Shown piece after piece: positions 1-7,916 of a stretch of 18,290 nucleotides of DNA. The stretch is taken from assembly GCF_000972705.2 (NCBI RefSeq), contig NZ_LATL02000225.1, positions 1 through 18,290 on the forward strand, written 5' to 3'. Origin of the DNA: Limnoraphis robusta CS-951. Lineage in GTDB: Bacteria; Cyanobacteriota; Cyanobacteriia; Cyanobacteriales; Microcoleaceae. Under the pieces are notes generated by a model. That model saw only the letters and a list, made by a program, of their open reading frames with translations. It was not told where the DNA came from and ran no database searches. The translations under genes were made by a program, and so were the position numbers. The stretch's first letter is position 1; each line of letters begins with the position of its first letter.

Positions 1-54
1 GTATCATCGCCGCCCCCGCCATCAGTCGTATCATCTCCGCCCCCGCCATCAACG
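1..54. repeat. 27-bp tandem repeat inside the Gly/Asp-rich coding region
   Basis: Two adjacent 27-bp units (1-27 and 28-54) differ at only a few positions, and a third begins at 55 (GTATCATC). On the minus strand each encodes nine residues, Asp-Asp-Thr-X-Asp-Gly-Gly-Gly-Gly. The unit keeps the reading frame, so copy number can change without breaking the gene. The array probably continues to the left of the window. Confidence 0.8.
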
Positions 55-362
55 GTATCATCATCACCAACAAATGGAGGAAGACTGATTAATGAGACAA
101 ACAAAACACCTGTTGATCCTCCGGGTAAAGTTGTCCCGAAGATCTCCTCAATTTCGAGATCTTCTTCAAATTCTAAGCCTTCGTTTTGGATGCGGTTTGA
201 GAAATTGAAAGTCTGAAAAACTCTGTTACCGCCTTGGGTAAATTCTGTTTCAGTAATCTCAATCAGAATGGGTGTACTTGTAATCGGATTAAGAACAAAA
301 CTGCCATCGGCATCGACTAAATTCGCAGCAACGCTAATAAAACCTACCCCTACACTGGTCAT
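1..362 (-). CDS. Gly/Asp-repeat protein, N-terminal part (partial)
   Basis: This is an open frame that starts at an ATG (360-362) behind a perfect AGGAGG ribosome binding site (370-375, 7 nt spacing) and runs off the left edge, so only about 120 residues are visible. The protein begins MTSVGVGFISVAANLVDADG and has no signal peptide. Its first 95 residues look like a beta-rich domain. It then enters a low-complexity tail of Asp-Asp-Thr-(Thr/Val)-Asp-Gly-Gly-Gly-Gly units, two of which are visible, encoded by 27-bp tandem repeats at 1-54. Gly/Asp-rich tails of this kind are seen in secreted calcium-binding repeat proteins of cyanobacteria, but no complete RTX nonapeptide is visible here. I do not recognise the N-terminal domain. 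The coding call is secure from the ribosome binding site, start and uninterrupted frame; the function is unknown. Confidence 0.75.
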   Translation of the reverse strand, partial: MTSVGVGFISVAANLVDADGSFVLNPITSTPILIEITETEFTQGGNRVFQTFNFSNRIQNEGLEFEEDLEIEEIFGTTLPGGSTGVLFVSLISLPPFVGDDDTVDGGGGDDTTDGGGGDD

Positions 363-974
363 AATTTAACCTCCTATAAATTGACCTAATTTGTCCAATA
401 TTTTCTGAAAATTAATCTCGCTAACTTTTGGCTGTTAAACTCTAAAAAGATTCTATTTTGTGCTATTTCTGGGCAATTTTATCAAGACCTTAAACACCCT
501 CAGCTTTCAATTTAGATGTCATGTGTTATTAGGTTTTGTAAAATGTAAATCAGTCAGAGAGATCGGTCTAATCATTTGAGAGTTGAACCCCATTCAACGT
601 TTAGAGTTTACAAATTTATCAGGGAAATTGACAACTTTGGGATAGTCTAGATAGATTTATAGATTGAAAAAATATATCTCTAAAGCCTTTAGAAAATACC
701 GAAACAATTAGCGGTTGATTGAGACCATTGAACCCTTTAATGTTAATCATTATGTTTGTATCTGTCAGTCTGATTGAACAAAAAGTTGGCGCTTCGGGAG
801 GATAAACGAGTCCAAACTAACAACAGGAGAGTAAACCGATAGAATTTTATTGCACTTCTAGAGAAGACTCTCAGTTTTGATGATGCAGCCTAAATCAAGA
901 ATTAATTCTTCATCGACAATCCTCAATTCTTACATGGTCTCCAGTATTCCCCATTCAGTCTATGAAAGCATCAA
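363..974. other. 612-bp intergenic region with no recognised gene
   Basis: This lies between the divergent start of the Gly/Asp-repeat gene and the 3' end of the helicase-like gene. It is AT-rich, with stop codons in all frames. I see no tRNA fold, no convincing small ORF with a ribosome binding site, and no strong terminator hairpin. It must carry the promoter of the leftward gene, with the AGGAGG site at 370-375, but no promoter boxes could be assigned with confidence. Confidence 0.5.
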
Positions 975-3134
975 CTAGATTGATGTTACACAAGCATGAA
1001 TCAGAGGTAAAAGGGGGCCGAGTTGTTCTTGACCATTAACGGCAAGTTCACTATGACACAAGTACAAGCGATCGCTAACTCGACTCAATAAATCTAGCAG
1101 AATCCGACGCAATCGAAGATCATCTGCTTTCATCTGATCTTCGGCTGTCCAAGGGTTTCCAAGCCATTCTCGCAAAAATAAAGGGGAACCCCAAAGGCTA
1201 CTCGCTCCCCCACTTAGCCACAACGGCGACGCCACATCCAGCCAAAAATGACAACGATGGGACTGACGGTTGGCGCGATATTGGAAAATCGTCGCCAGAG
1301 TAACAGCCCGCTTAGAAATCACCGACTTCACCGGGTAGGGGTTCGCACTGACAACCCCCCGTCGCAACAGTTGAATAAACGAACCCACTGCTTCGCTATT
1401 CGCCTCTGATGTAAGGCTTTGATGGAGTCGTCTGTCCACTTCCCAGTAGTGCATCGCCGTTTCCATCAACTCTCGCAAAACCGCTAATTGATCCGAAGGT
1501 AGGGACTGGGTAGAGAGAAAAAATCGTTGAATAGCGCGATCAATCAGCGAAACGGGATTTAGAATGAGGCGTTGTTGGTATTGTTGACGTTGTTGCTCGA
1601 TCCACTGCAAAATCTGATTGTAGGTTTGAGTGGCTTGATATCCCAATCGATCCCAACGGGGAAAGGCTGTCACTTCTAGCAAGGTTGGATCTTGGGGATG
1701 GGGACGGAAACAGTAATCAGCCAGTAAACCCGCTCTTACAGGGTCAATGGTAAATAAGCTTTGGGGTGTCAACTCTTCCGTCTCGTTAGAGCCACCTGTG
1801 CGCGTCTCTACACGGCTCAAAACCACTAACATTTCGGCGATCGCTTCTCGTTCTACCAAACGGCCATTACCGGGATAAATCAGGGCGATCAGGGTGAGTA
1901 GCGATCGCACCAAAGGAGAACTCAACAGGGGACGTTGTTCTTGTAGCGACTCAACGGCGATTCCCTCATGGCTCAAAATTTCTCGTAGGGTATACCGAGC
2001 GATCGCATCTAAACCTGGCCCGATAACGGCGATCTCTTGGGGTTGAACCTGTTGGGTTTTGACGACATCAATGATCACTTCGGCGGTGCGTCGCAGTAAA
2101 TCAGCCCGAGACTGGGTTTGAATGGAACGAACATCCGATAAAGCGATTGAGAGTTCAGCCAGTCCGATACTACTGTCGATCACGCCGTTGATCATCGGTT
2201 CGATAAGCTGGGGGGCTAGACCTGATGGCAAGTCTAAGGCTTCGATGCGACAACGATGTTGTAACTTAGCCAAATCGTTCGGATCGGCACCCAAACCTAA
2301 GCGAATTGATCCGGTGGGGTTAAAGGTAAATGCTCCCATTTTTCCGCTTTCTAAGAGAAACTCAAACAGATGGCGCATGATGGCGGGATATTCATCGAGA
2401 TCATCAGCAAAAACCATCTGATAGCGACGAATCAGGTGTTGTTGATAGGTGGGATGACTCAACAAATGCCAGTAGAGTTCTGTAACAATGCTGTAGGTGA
2501 GAAATCCCCGATCCAGACACCAATTTCGCCAACGCACCAGCAACTGACCCATACAGGAATACAGCGAATCGGATTCCTCTGACGAATCAAATCCCTGTGC
2601 TAAAATTCGAGGAATTTCTTCGACAGATTGACCGCTCATCGCCGCCAGTTGCATCAGATCGAGGGTTTGACGCACGATCCGATCGCGGCTGATTCCTGCT
2701 CGGGCGAGTTGGCCTGCTTCGAGTTCTTGACTCCAAAGAGAGGTTGCAAGTTCCTGTTCGGTTTCGGGGCGTAGTCTAACCGGAAATTGGGCTTTGAGGT
2801 TTAACGACTGCACCAGTAACGGCCAGAATAAGGTGACTTCATCCTCAAATAAACCCAACGGTGTTGTTGAGTGAAACGCATATTGTCCGGGGCGGGTTTT
2901 CCAGATGCGATCCACGAGATCTAGTCGGTTATCGCTGTTGGCGGCTAATATTAATGTGGTCGCTCTCTGAGGTTGTGTTCGTTGCGGCGACCTGGGAAAT
3001 GAATTGAGGGGTAAAGATGATTTGATGGGATCACGGTTCGGGTGGTTGATACTCCAATCATAAAACTGCTCAATCAAGCGGGTGGTTTTCCCACTGCGAG
3101 TTCCTCCTGTTATCCACACAGACAAAGCAGCCAC
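975..3134 (-). CDS. UvrD/AddB-like superfamily 1 helicase-related ATPase
   Basis: This is a 719-residue protein with a GTG start at 3132-3134. The P-loop GGTRSGKTT lies at residues 10-18, right after the start, which supports this N-terminus although no clear Shine-Dalgarno sequence precedes it. A Walker-B-like segment VFADDLDEYPAIMRHL lies near residues 241-256. A region near residues 365-420 (EIAVIGPGLDAIARYTLREIL, then EGIAVE and PLLSSPLVRSLLTLI) resembles the second RecA domain of UvrD/RecB/AddB enzymes, where a nucleotide is tested and a path for single-stranded DNA is formed. I do not see the C-terminal PD-(D/E)XK nuclease with its Fe-S cysteines that complete AddB proteins carry. Family knowledge suggests an ATP-driven DNA-processing role in recombination or repair. 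It is transcribed divergently from pxcA with only 74 bp between the starts. The assignment to the superfamily is fairly firm; activity and substrate are inference. Confidence 0.7.
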   Translation of the reverse strand: MAALSVWITGGTRSGKTTRLIEQFYDWSINHPNRDPIKSSLPLNSFPRSPQRTQPQRATTLILAANSDNRLDLVDRIWKTRPGQYAFHSTTPLGLFEDEVTLFWPLLVQSLNLKAQFPVRLRPETEQELATSLWSQELEAGQLARAGISRDRIVRQTLDLMQLAAMSGQSVEEIPRILAQGFDSSEESDSLYSCMGQLLVRWRNWCLDRGFLTYSIVTELYWHLLSHPTYQQHLIRRYQMVFADDLDEYPAIMRHLFEFLLESGKMGAFTFNPTGSIRLGLGADPNDLAKLQHRCRIEALDLPSGLAPQLIEPMINGVIDSSIGLAELSIALSDVRSIQTQSRADLLRRTAEVIIDVVKTQQVQPQEIAVIGPGLDAIARYTLREILSHEGIAVESLQEQRPLLSSPLVRSLLTLIALIYPGNGRLVEREAIAEMLVVLSRVETRTGGSNETEELTPQSLFTIDPVRAGLLADYCFRPHPQDPTLLEVTAFPRWDRLGYQATQTYNQILQWIEQQRQQYQQRLILNPVSLIDRAIQRFFLSTQSLPSDQLAVLRELMETAMHYWEVDRRLHQSLTSEANSEAVGSFIQLLRRGVVSANPYPVKSVISKRAVTLATIFQYRANRQSHRCHFWLDVASPLWLSGGASSLWGSPLFLREWLGNPWTAEDQMKADDLRLRRILLDLLSRVSDRLYLCHSELAVNGQEQLGPLLPLIHACVTSI

Positions 3135-3208
3135 AATTCTACGAATAAATTTGTTAAGATACCCAACACATTAGCACGTTCTCCCTCGACTCAACATTCC
3201 CTACATTT

Positions 3209-4633
3209 ATGATCAAGACCTCGACTTGGACTCAAATTAGACAAGCATTGCGTGGTGCCAATCGCTGGTTTAAAAATACACCAGACCGGGCTTTAGAACA
3301 AGCCTATGATGCCGCTTTAAGGATCAAGGCGATTGAAAATGAGCATTTTCAGGGTGGAAAAATTACGAAAGATTCGGCGGAATATAGCGATCGCGTCTGG
3401 TCTTATTTTAATTCTGAGCTAAAAAGATGTTTAACCATTATTCAAACTCGTTTGGCTGAGTTTAATACCAGTCGTTCGGTTATCGATCTGTCTGAATCTT
3501 TAGCGTTTCGGAATCTGAATGGATCAACCTCCAGGCATTTTTCGGCTGATGATGATTTGACTCAAATGAGTCATGTTTCTCAGGTTTGTCAAAAATTAGA
3601 TTGTATTGATACGGTTATGAGTCGGTATTTTCCCCAGAAGCCGAAAAGTCAACCTTTCAATCAACCTGTTGAATCGATTTCTTTAGTTGCTGTTAAAAAC
3701 AACTCTAAGTCTGAATCTACCGTTCCTTCAGATGAAGAAAATGCTCCTATTCTCAATCGGGATTCCGATTCAAGGAACTTTTCAAATTCCTACAATTCTG
3801 AGAAAAAGTCTTTACCTGAAGAACTCAAAACAGGTTCAGAAATGAGTTTTTTACCTCGCTCTCTCCTGCGAACGATTGGCCGAATTCAGCGCGAGTTAAA
3901 TCCAGAATCTGAAGAAGAAGTTATTAAAAATTATCGCAAATCTAAAGTTAAAACCATTATTTCAGTTAGATTTATTTTACTGCTCATTTTAGTTCCCCTT
4001 TTGACTCAACAACTGGCGAAGAATTTTGTAGTTGGGCCGATTGTAGATGCTCTTATTCCTCCCGAAGAAAATACACAAATTTTTTTGAATATGGATTTTG
4101 AAGAAGAAGCTTTTATGGAGTTACATCGTTATAAAGAACGGCTAGAATTTGATCATTTGATTGGTTTAACGCCCCTGCTTGAACCTGAACAAATCGAAGA
4201 AAAGGTTCAAGCAAAAGCCCTAGAAATTGCTGAGGAGTATCGCTCCCTCGGAACAGGTGCTATTAAAAATATATTCGCAGATTTATTATCGATTATAACC
4301 TTTGGAATTATTATTTATACCAACAAAAGAGATGTAGAAATTCTCAAATCATTTTTAGGCGATCTCATCTATGGTTTAAGTGATAGTGCGAAAGCTTTTA
4401 TTATTATCTTGTTAACTGATATGTTCGTTGGATTTCACTCTCCTCATGGATGGGAAGTCATTCTCGAAAGCATCTCTCGACATTTTGGACTCCCGGAAAA
4501 TCGAGATTTTAACTTTCTGTTTATTGCAACCTTTCCTGTGATTCTTGATGCCGTTTTTAAATATTGGATTTTCCGTTATCTGAACCGCAGTTCACCTTCA
4601 GCCGTTTCAACGTACAAAACGATGAATGAATAG
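3209..4633 (+). CDS. pxcA: Proton extrusion protein PxcA (CemA family)
   Basis: This is a 474-residue protein whose C-terminal half matches the CemA/PxcA family. Hydrophobic segments lie near residues 250-275, 355-370, 390-410 and 435-455. The characteristic stretch runs from NKRDVEILKSFLGDLIYGL through SDSAKAFIIILLTDMFVGFHSPHGWE to the final FKYWIFRYLNR. The N-terminal 230 residues are soluble and divergent, with a Ser/Asn/Glu-rich linker, as in cyanobacterial members and unlike the shorter chloroplast CemA. In cyanobacteria PxcA is needed for light-induced proton efflux and affects inorganic carbon uptake; it sits in the cytoplasmic membrane. The ATG start has no obvious Shine-Dalgarno sequence. 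The gene stands alone, divergent from the helicase-like gene, and is followed by a hairpin plus T-run at 4675-4714. Confidence 0.93.
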   Translation: MIKTSTWTQIRQALRGANRWFKNTPDRALEQAYDAALRIKAIENEHFQGGKITKDSAEYSDRVWSYFNSELKRCLTIIQTRLAEFNTSRSVIDLSESLAFRNLNGSTSRHFSADDDLTQMSHVSQVCQKLDCIDTVMSRYFPQKPKSQPFNQPVESISLVAVKNNSKSESTVPSDEENAPILNRDSDSRNFSNSYNSEKKSLPEELKTGSEMSFLPRSLLRTIGRIQRELNPESEEEVIKNYRKSKVKTIISVRFILLLILVPLLTQQLAKNFVVGPIVDALIPPEENTQIFLNMDFEEEAFMELHRYKERLEFDHLIGLTPLLEPEQIEEKVQAKALEIAEEYRSLGTGAIKNIFADLLSIITFGIIIYTNKRDVEILKSFLGDLIYGLSDSAKAFIIILLTDMFVGFHSPHGWEVILESISRHFGLPENRDFNFLFIATFPVILDAVFKYWIFRYLNRSSPSAVSTYKTMNE

Positions 4634-4788
4634 TATAGCACTACGCCGACACGGTTAGGACATTAGTAAAAGCGAAAAGTTGGCGGTGTCGGTTTCCGTC
4701 CCGCCAAACTTTTTAAGAAGCTGAAAATCTTTTCTAGTCTGACTTTTGCCTTTTGCCTTTTGCCACATGAGCTGCGCGTAGCGCTATA
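4634..4788 (+). repeat. TATAGC-ended dispersed repeat, copy A
   Basis: This element begins TATAGCACTACGCC directly after the pxcA stop and ends GCGCGTAGCGCTATA. Three TTTTGCC heptamers lie at 4744-4764, just before the right end. The ends are short inverted repeats (TATAGC/GCTATA). It shares its right end and heptamer run with the copies at 4919-5045 and 7917-8046, but its left internal part, which contains the hairpin, is different. Confidence 0.55.
4675..4714 (+). terminator. Probable rho-independent terminator of pxcA
   Basis: The left arm AAAAGTTGGCGG (4675-4686) pairs with CCGCCAAACTTTT (4701-4713) with one bulged base around a 14-nt loop, and the right arm ends in a T-run (4710-4714). 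It starts 41 bp after the pxcA stop codon. It lies inside the repeat element at 4634-4788, so the element may supply the terminator. Confidence 0.6.
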
Positions 4789-4811
4789 ACTTTTTTCGGG
4801 TTATCGCTAAC

Positions 4812-4832
4812 GGTATTAATATAATTAATACC
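4812..4832. repeat. Perfect AT-rich palindrome
   Basis: GGTATTAAT (4812-4820) and ATTAATACC (4824-4832) form perfect 9-bp inverted arms around ATA. It lies in the non-coding repeat cluster and immediately joins the larger imperfect inverted repeat that follows. It could be an extruded hairpin or a protein site; nothing further can be said. Confidence 0.6.
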
Positions 4833-4905
4833 ACGAAGACACAAAGACACAAAGATTGTGGGAAACAGAAGTTTGTTCCTCTTTGTGTCTCGGTGTCTCG
4901 CGTGG
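4831..4905. repeat. Inverted pair of ACAAAGACACAAAGA-type repeats
   Basis: The left arm (4831-4855) starts CCACGAAGACACAAAG. The right arm (4880-4905) is its imperfect reverse complement, ending CTCGCGTGG. They are about 25 bp each with a 24-nt loop and a T-run after the right arm (4906-4910). The same core unit recurs in direct tandem orientation at 14887-15146, so this is one repeat family found in two arrangements. As RNA it would fold into a long hairpin in either direction. Confidence 0.65.
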
Positions 4906-4918
4906 TTTTTCTTCGTTA

Positions 4919-5045
4919 TATAGCAGGTCGCACTGGTATATTTACAAATGCCCCGAACGAAGAATAGCCAAAAGCCTGACTATATGGGTATTTTCTTGCC
5001 TCTTGCCTCTTGCCTCTTGCCTCTTGCCTAGCGCGAAGCGTTATA
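4919..5045 (+). repeat. TATAGC-ended dispersed repeat, copy B
   Basis: This 127-bp element runs from TATAGCAGG to GCGCGAAGCGTTATA. Internal blocks TATTTACA, AACGAAGAAT and AAAAGCCT recur in the same order in the reverse-oriented copy at 7917-8046. Between these blocks and the right end lies a run of TCTTGCC heptamers (about 4994-5029). No coding capacity is seen. The size, short inverted ends and copy structure fit a small non-autonomous element or an extragenic repeat. Confidence 0.65.
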
Positions 5046-5054
5046 GAATCAGCC

Positions 5055-5546
5055 TTAGTTCTGCGTGTTGTCGTTATCTTCCTCGGGTTGAGCCGGAGCA
5101 ACAACCGCCTGATTATCAACAGACTCAACCCCTTTAATTTCTAATGCTAAAGGTTCAACTCGATCAAGTTGTTCTTGAGTGGGAACGGTTCCTGATACTT
5201 TAATGGTTGCATTTTCGGCTTCAACGACTAACTGACTCGCCGGTAAATTGGCTTCTAATTTACTGCGAACTTCGCTAGCAATATCATCACTATCTCGGTT
5301 TTCAGCAGCCCCGTCATTAAAGGCATTATTACGCTCTTCTCTGGCTCGAATATCAGAATTGAGCTGTTCTCTACGAACTTCACTTTGAGCGTCTTCTTGA
5401 GCGTCTTGTACCTGTTCTGCGGTGGGAACTTCGGGAGGCTGTTCAACGGTATTCGGTGCATCTGCACTGGTTTTCGCATTATCACCACAACCAACCGCGC
5501 CTAAGAGCAGAATACTACCTAACAAAAAAGAAGTTAATTTTTTCAT
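5055..5546 (-). CDS. BON-domain lipoprotein
   Basis: I place the start at the ATG 5544-5546 (MKKLTSFLLGSILLLGAVGC), 163 residues. The frame stays open upstream to 5618, but those 24 codons precede an evident signal peptide. Two Lys residues, a hydrophobic stretch and Cys20 after Ala-Val-Gly form a relaxed lipobox, so export and lipid attachment are predicted. A Glu/Arg/Gln-rich linker with charged-helix character follows. A C-terminal BON domain (about residues 95-160) shows the pattern DIASEVRSKLEANLPAS, then IKVSGTVPTQEQLDRVEPLA and IKGVESVDNQAVV. BON domains occur in OsmY-like periplasmic stress proteins and in envelope proteins and are thought to contact phospholipid. The upstream neighbour on the same strand, 123 bp away, is a stress-protein homologue, so joint stress control is plausible but not shown. 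Confidence 0.88.
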   Translation of the reverse strand: MKKLTSFLLGSILLLGAVGCGDNAKTSADAPNTVEQPPEVPTAEQVQDAQEDAQSEVRREQLNSDIRAREERNNAFNDGAAENRDSDDIASEVRSKLEANLPASQLVVEAENATIKVSGTVPTQEQLDRVEPLALEIKGVESVDNQAVVAPAQPEEDNDNTQN

Positions 5547-5669
5547 GGTCTTTTTTAAATTGATATGAGAAATAAAGGTGAAAAAACTGAAAATATCTCG
5601 GGGAGTTAAAAGCAGCAATCTTGCCTTTATGTTGCGGTTTTCCGAAGGATTATTGCTCCCTGTTATCGT

Positions 5670-7079
5670 CTAAAATGTGCGATCGCGATTGTCAACAATC
5701 TTGACTTTGGGATCGCGATTAATCACCTCAGCCCGTTCAGGCTCAATATTTTTTAAGGGTCGATTCACGGCTGTCGAATCATAGATTTCAAACTGTTGAA
5801 TTCCTTGAGTCTGGAGAATCGGTTGAACTCGACGAATGTCATTCTCAGTACCGTTGACAATCACTAAATAGTGACCTTGGCTAACGTGATCATGATAACG
5901 CTTGGCTCGATCCTCAAAAACCCCTAAACTGGCATAATTATCCACCCGCTCCATGCGGTTAACTCCCGGAAGCCGCTCCATCGGGCTGGAGTCGTGAGCA
6001 ACGACGGAAACCTGATTCATCGGGAAATCTGCATTTTTGAGTTCGGTTAAGGCGTATTCAACCTCGCGACGGTTGGAAAAGTGACCAATTCCATGCTTGT
6101 GATGGGCGAATACTAAATCGTTTCGGTTGACTGTCGGAGCAACAGGAATGTATTTCTGCTCGCCTTCTGCGCGTTTAAACATCACCCATTCTTGAATTCC
6201 TCGACGGTTTAGTAAGGTTTCTGCACTGTGGAGTTCTTCGGGAGTTCCTTCAACGATTACCAGATGTTCGCCTCGCTCAAAGCGATCTTGGAAGAAACGG
6301 TTGCGATCGCCCAGAAATCCAAAAAATCCGTTATCAAAGCGATTATGAACGGTAAAATTATGACGGTTGGGGTGATGGTCGTAGTCCCGCGCGACTACAT
6401 AGACTTGGTTGGGGGGAAAACCCATCTTGATCAGTTCATCGAGGGCTGTCTCTGCATCACGCCGATGGGGAAACACACCAATTGCACGCTGATAATACAG
6501 ATTATCATCGGTTCTCGGACGAGTTTCAGAGGCAGGAATGTCAAACACACCCCAATTTTCAATCCCGCGACGGTGTAACAAGGTTTCGGCGCGATGAATT
6601 TCATCCTCAGTCCCGTCAATGATCACGAGGTAATTTCCCAGAGAGACTCGTTCGTTATAGGTTTTGGCTTCTTCTTCGGGGACTCCTAAACCAATCAGTG
6701 CGCCAATTAATCCGCCTGTAGCCGCTCCGATGGCTGTTCCGGCGAGGGTTGTTGCAATGGCGGTGGCAATTTCACCCGCTAGCATAATTGGCCCGATTCC
6801 TGGGATGGCTAATGCCCCTAGACCGACTAATAAACCGGTTAGACCGCCTAACGCCCCGCCGGTTAGCGCCCCGGTTGTCGCGCCGTCGTCGGCTTTGTTG
6901 CCAACATGATCACGAACTTCTGTTTCTCCAATTTTGTCGGGTCTATCGGAGTCTCGCGCAATTACGGAGACTTGATTCATTGGAAAGTTATTTTCTCTTA
7001 ATTCGGTCAGGGCGCTTTCTGTTTCTCTGCGACCCGGAAAAATACCGACTGCTCTTTTATTTCTTTGTCTTAAAGCCAT
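5670..7079 (-). CDS. Triple-module general stress protein (YflT/17M-like) with glycine zipper
   Basis: The start is taken at the ATG 7077-7079 (MALRQRNKRAVGIFPGRR), which has a GGGAGG ribosome binding site about 11 nt upstream. The frame extends to a TTG at 7124 without such a site. The 469-residue product has three copies of one module. The opening strand-helix motif (AVGIFPGRRETESALTEL, AIGVFPHRRDAETALDEL, GIGHFSNRREVEYALTEL) lies near residues 9, 198 and 329. The closing motif (GNYLVIIDGT, GEHLVIVEGT, GHYLVIVNGT) lies near residues 148, 270 and 402. Only module one holds the Gly/Ala-rich hydrophobic insert (about residues 66-133, GALTGGALGGLTGLL and similar), a glycine-zipper that may insert in a membrane or oligomerise. 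Modules two and three have lost it. The family relates to Bacillus general stress protein 17M/YflT; its biochemical role is unknown. Confidence 0.8.
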   Translation of the reverse strand: MALRQRNKRAVGIFPGRRETESALTELRENNFPMNQVSVIARDSDRPDKIGETEVRDHVGNKADDGATTGALTGGALGGLTGLLVGLGALAIPGIGPIMLAGEIATAIATTLAGTAIGAATGGLIGALIGLGVPEEEAKTYNERVSLGNYLVIIDGTEDEIHRAETLLHRRGIENWGVFDIPASETRPRTDDNLYYQRAIGVFPHRRDAETALDELIKMGFPPNQVYVVARDYDHHPNRHNFTVHNRFDNGFFGFLGDRNRFFQDRFERGEHLVIVEGTPEELHSAETLLNRRGIQEWVMFKRAEGEQKYIPVAPTVNRNDLVFAHHKHGIGHFSNRREVEYALTELKNADFPMNQVSVVAHDSSPMERLPGVNRMERVDNYASLGVFEDRAKRYHDHVSQGHYLVIVNGTENDIRRVQPILQTQGIQQFEIYDSTAVNRPLKNIEPERAEVINRDPKVKIVDNRDRTF

Positions 7080-7307
7080 TTGCTTACTTTCCTCCCTCAT
7101 CGGAATTTTCGGAATTGATTTCAACGCCTTTTTAGGAGTTGTTATTCCTAATTTATTGGAAGAAAACTTTATTTACATCTATCTAAATAGACAAAAATAT
7201 TTCCCATTGTGTATATCTTTTGATAGACTATGAGAAATTTAATTGAAATTTTATTTTGTTCATCAAATGATCACTTCTTATTTTTGATCAACTTTAAAAA
7301 CTTTAAC

Positions 7308-7913
7308 TTAGGGTGATTTTTGGCTTTCCCAATCCCTTTTGACCTCAACTTGACGGGCATAACGAGGACGACAAGGGGTTCCCATACAGACTTGACCAGG
7401 GGGCATATCGCTAAAAACACTACTACGAGCGGCTATAACAGCGTTTGAACCAATCACGACGCTGGGGCCAACAAAACAGTCCGCCGCCACCCAAGCCCCA
7501 TCTTCTACGGTAATGGGAGCGGTTTTCAGCCCAAAAGCTGGGTCTGTAATCTCGTGACTTCCGGTACAAAGATAACTTTTTTGGGAAATTACGCAGTGTT
7601 GACCAATATTAATCTCATCTAAACTATAAAGTACAACATCATCCCCAATCCAGCTATAATTGCCTATTGTTACTTTCCAGGGATAGGTAATACGAGCGGT
7701 CGGACGGATCAGAACCCCTTCCCCTATTTTAGCACCAAATTGTCTCAATATCCAACAGCGAATTCCACTCAAAGAATGCAAGGTTAGGGGAAAAGTAACC
7801 GCTTGAACAAACCACCAAAATAAGATAAACCAACCGGGTCTTCCTCTGTCAAAATCTGATTGGTCATATTGACGTAAATCAACCCAGGATTTTGTTTGTT
7901 GAGTGTCTCTCAT
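7308..7913 (-). CDS. Colanic-acid-type (WcaF/HpsU-like) hexapeptide acetyltransferase
   Basis: The start chosen is ATG 7911-7913 (MRDTQQTKSWVDLRQYDQSD), 201 residues. The frame runs on to 8000, but those 29 codons come from the dispersed repeat at 7917-8046. The protein shows the N-terminal aromatic segment of WcaF-type enzymes (GRPGWFILFWWFVQAVTF), then a left-handed beta-helix of hexapeptide repeats (IGEGVLIRPTARITYPWKVTIG, IGDDVVLYS, IGQHCVISQ, VGPSVVIGSNAVIAARSSV). The family motif TGSHEITDPAF contains the likely catalytic histidine, and MGTPCRPRY closes the domain. Family members use acetyl-CoA to O-acetylate sugars of exported polysaccharides. In filamentous cyanobacteria a close relative is named HpsU, for hormogonium polysaccharide; I suggest this but cannot confirm it. 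It lies 178 bp downstream of a glycosyltransferase on the same strand. No Shine-Dalgarno sequence is visible because the repeat ends 3 nt before the ATG. Confidence 0.85.
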   Translation of the reverse strand: MRDTQQTKSWVDLRQYDQSDFDRGRPGWFILFWWFVQAVTFPLTLHSLSGIRCWILRQFGAKIGEGVLIRPTARITYPWKVTIGNYSWIGDDVVLYSLDEINIGQHCVISQKSYLCTGSHEITDPAFGLKTAPITVEDGAWVAADCFVGPSVVIGSNAVIAARSSVFSDMPPGQVCMGTPCRPRYARQVEVKRDWESQKSP

Positions 7914-7916
7914 AAA

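Noticed and set aside
880..978. Short plus-strand ORF of 32 codons starting ATGATGCAGCCT
   Set aside because: There is no ribosome binding site and no recognisable family, and it overlaps the end of the helicase-like gene on the other strand.
2122..2582. Plus-strand ORFs inside the helicase-like gene
   Set aside because: They are opposite-strand shadows of a well-supported coding region, without start signals.
4856..5137. ORFs on both strands across the repeat cluster
   Set aside because: They are built from the hairpin repeat and heptamer runs (Leu-Pro-Leu-Ala-Ser repeats), which is repeat-derived low complexity.
7080..7307. Regulatory RNA or riboswitch before the stress-protein gene
   Set aside because: The region is AT-rich with only weak short inverted repeats (a TGATCA pair); no known riboswitch core or stable fold is visible.
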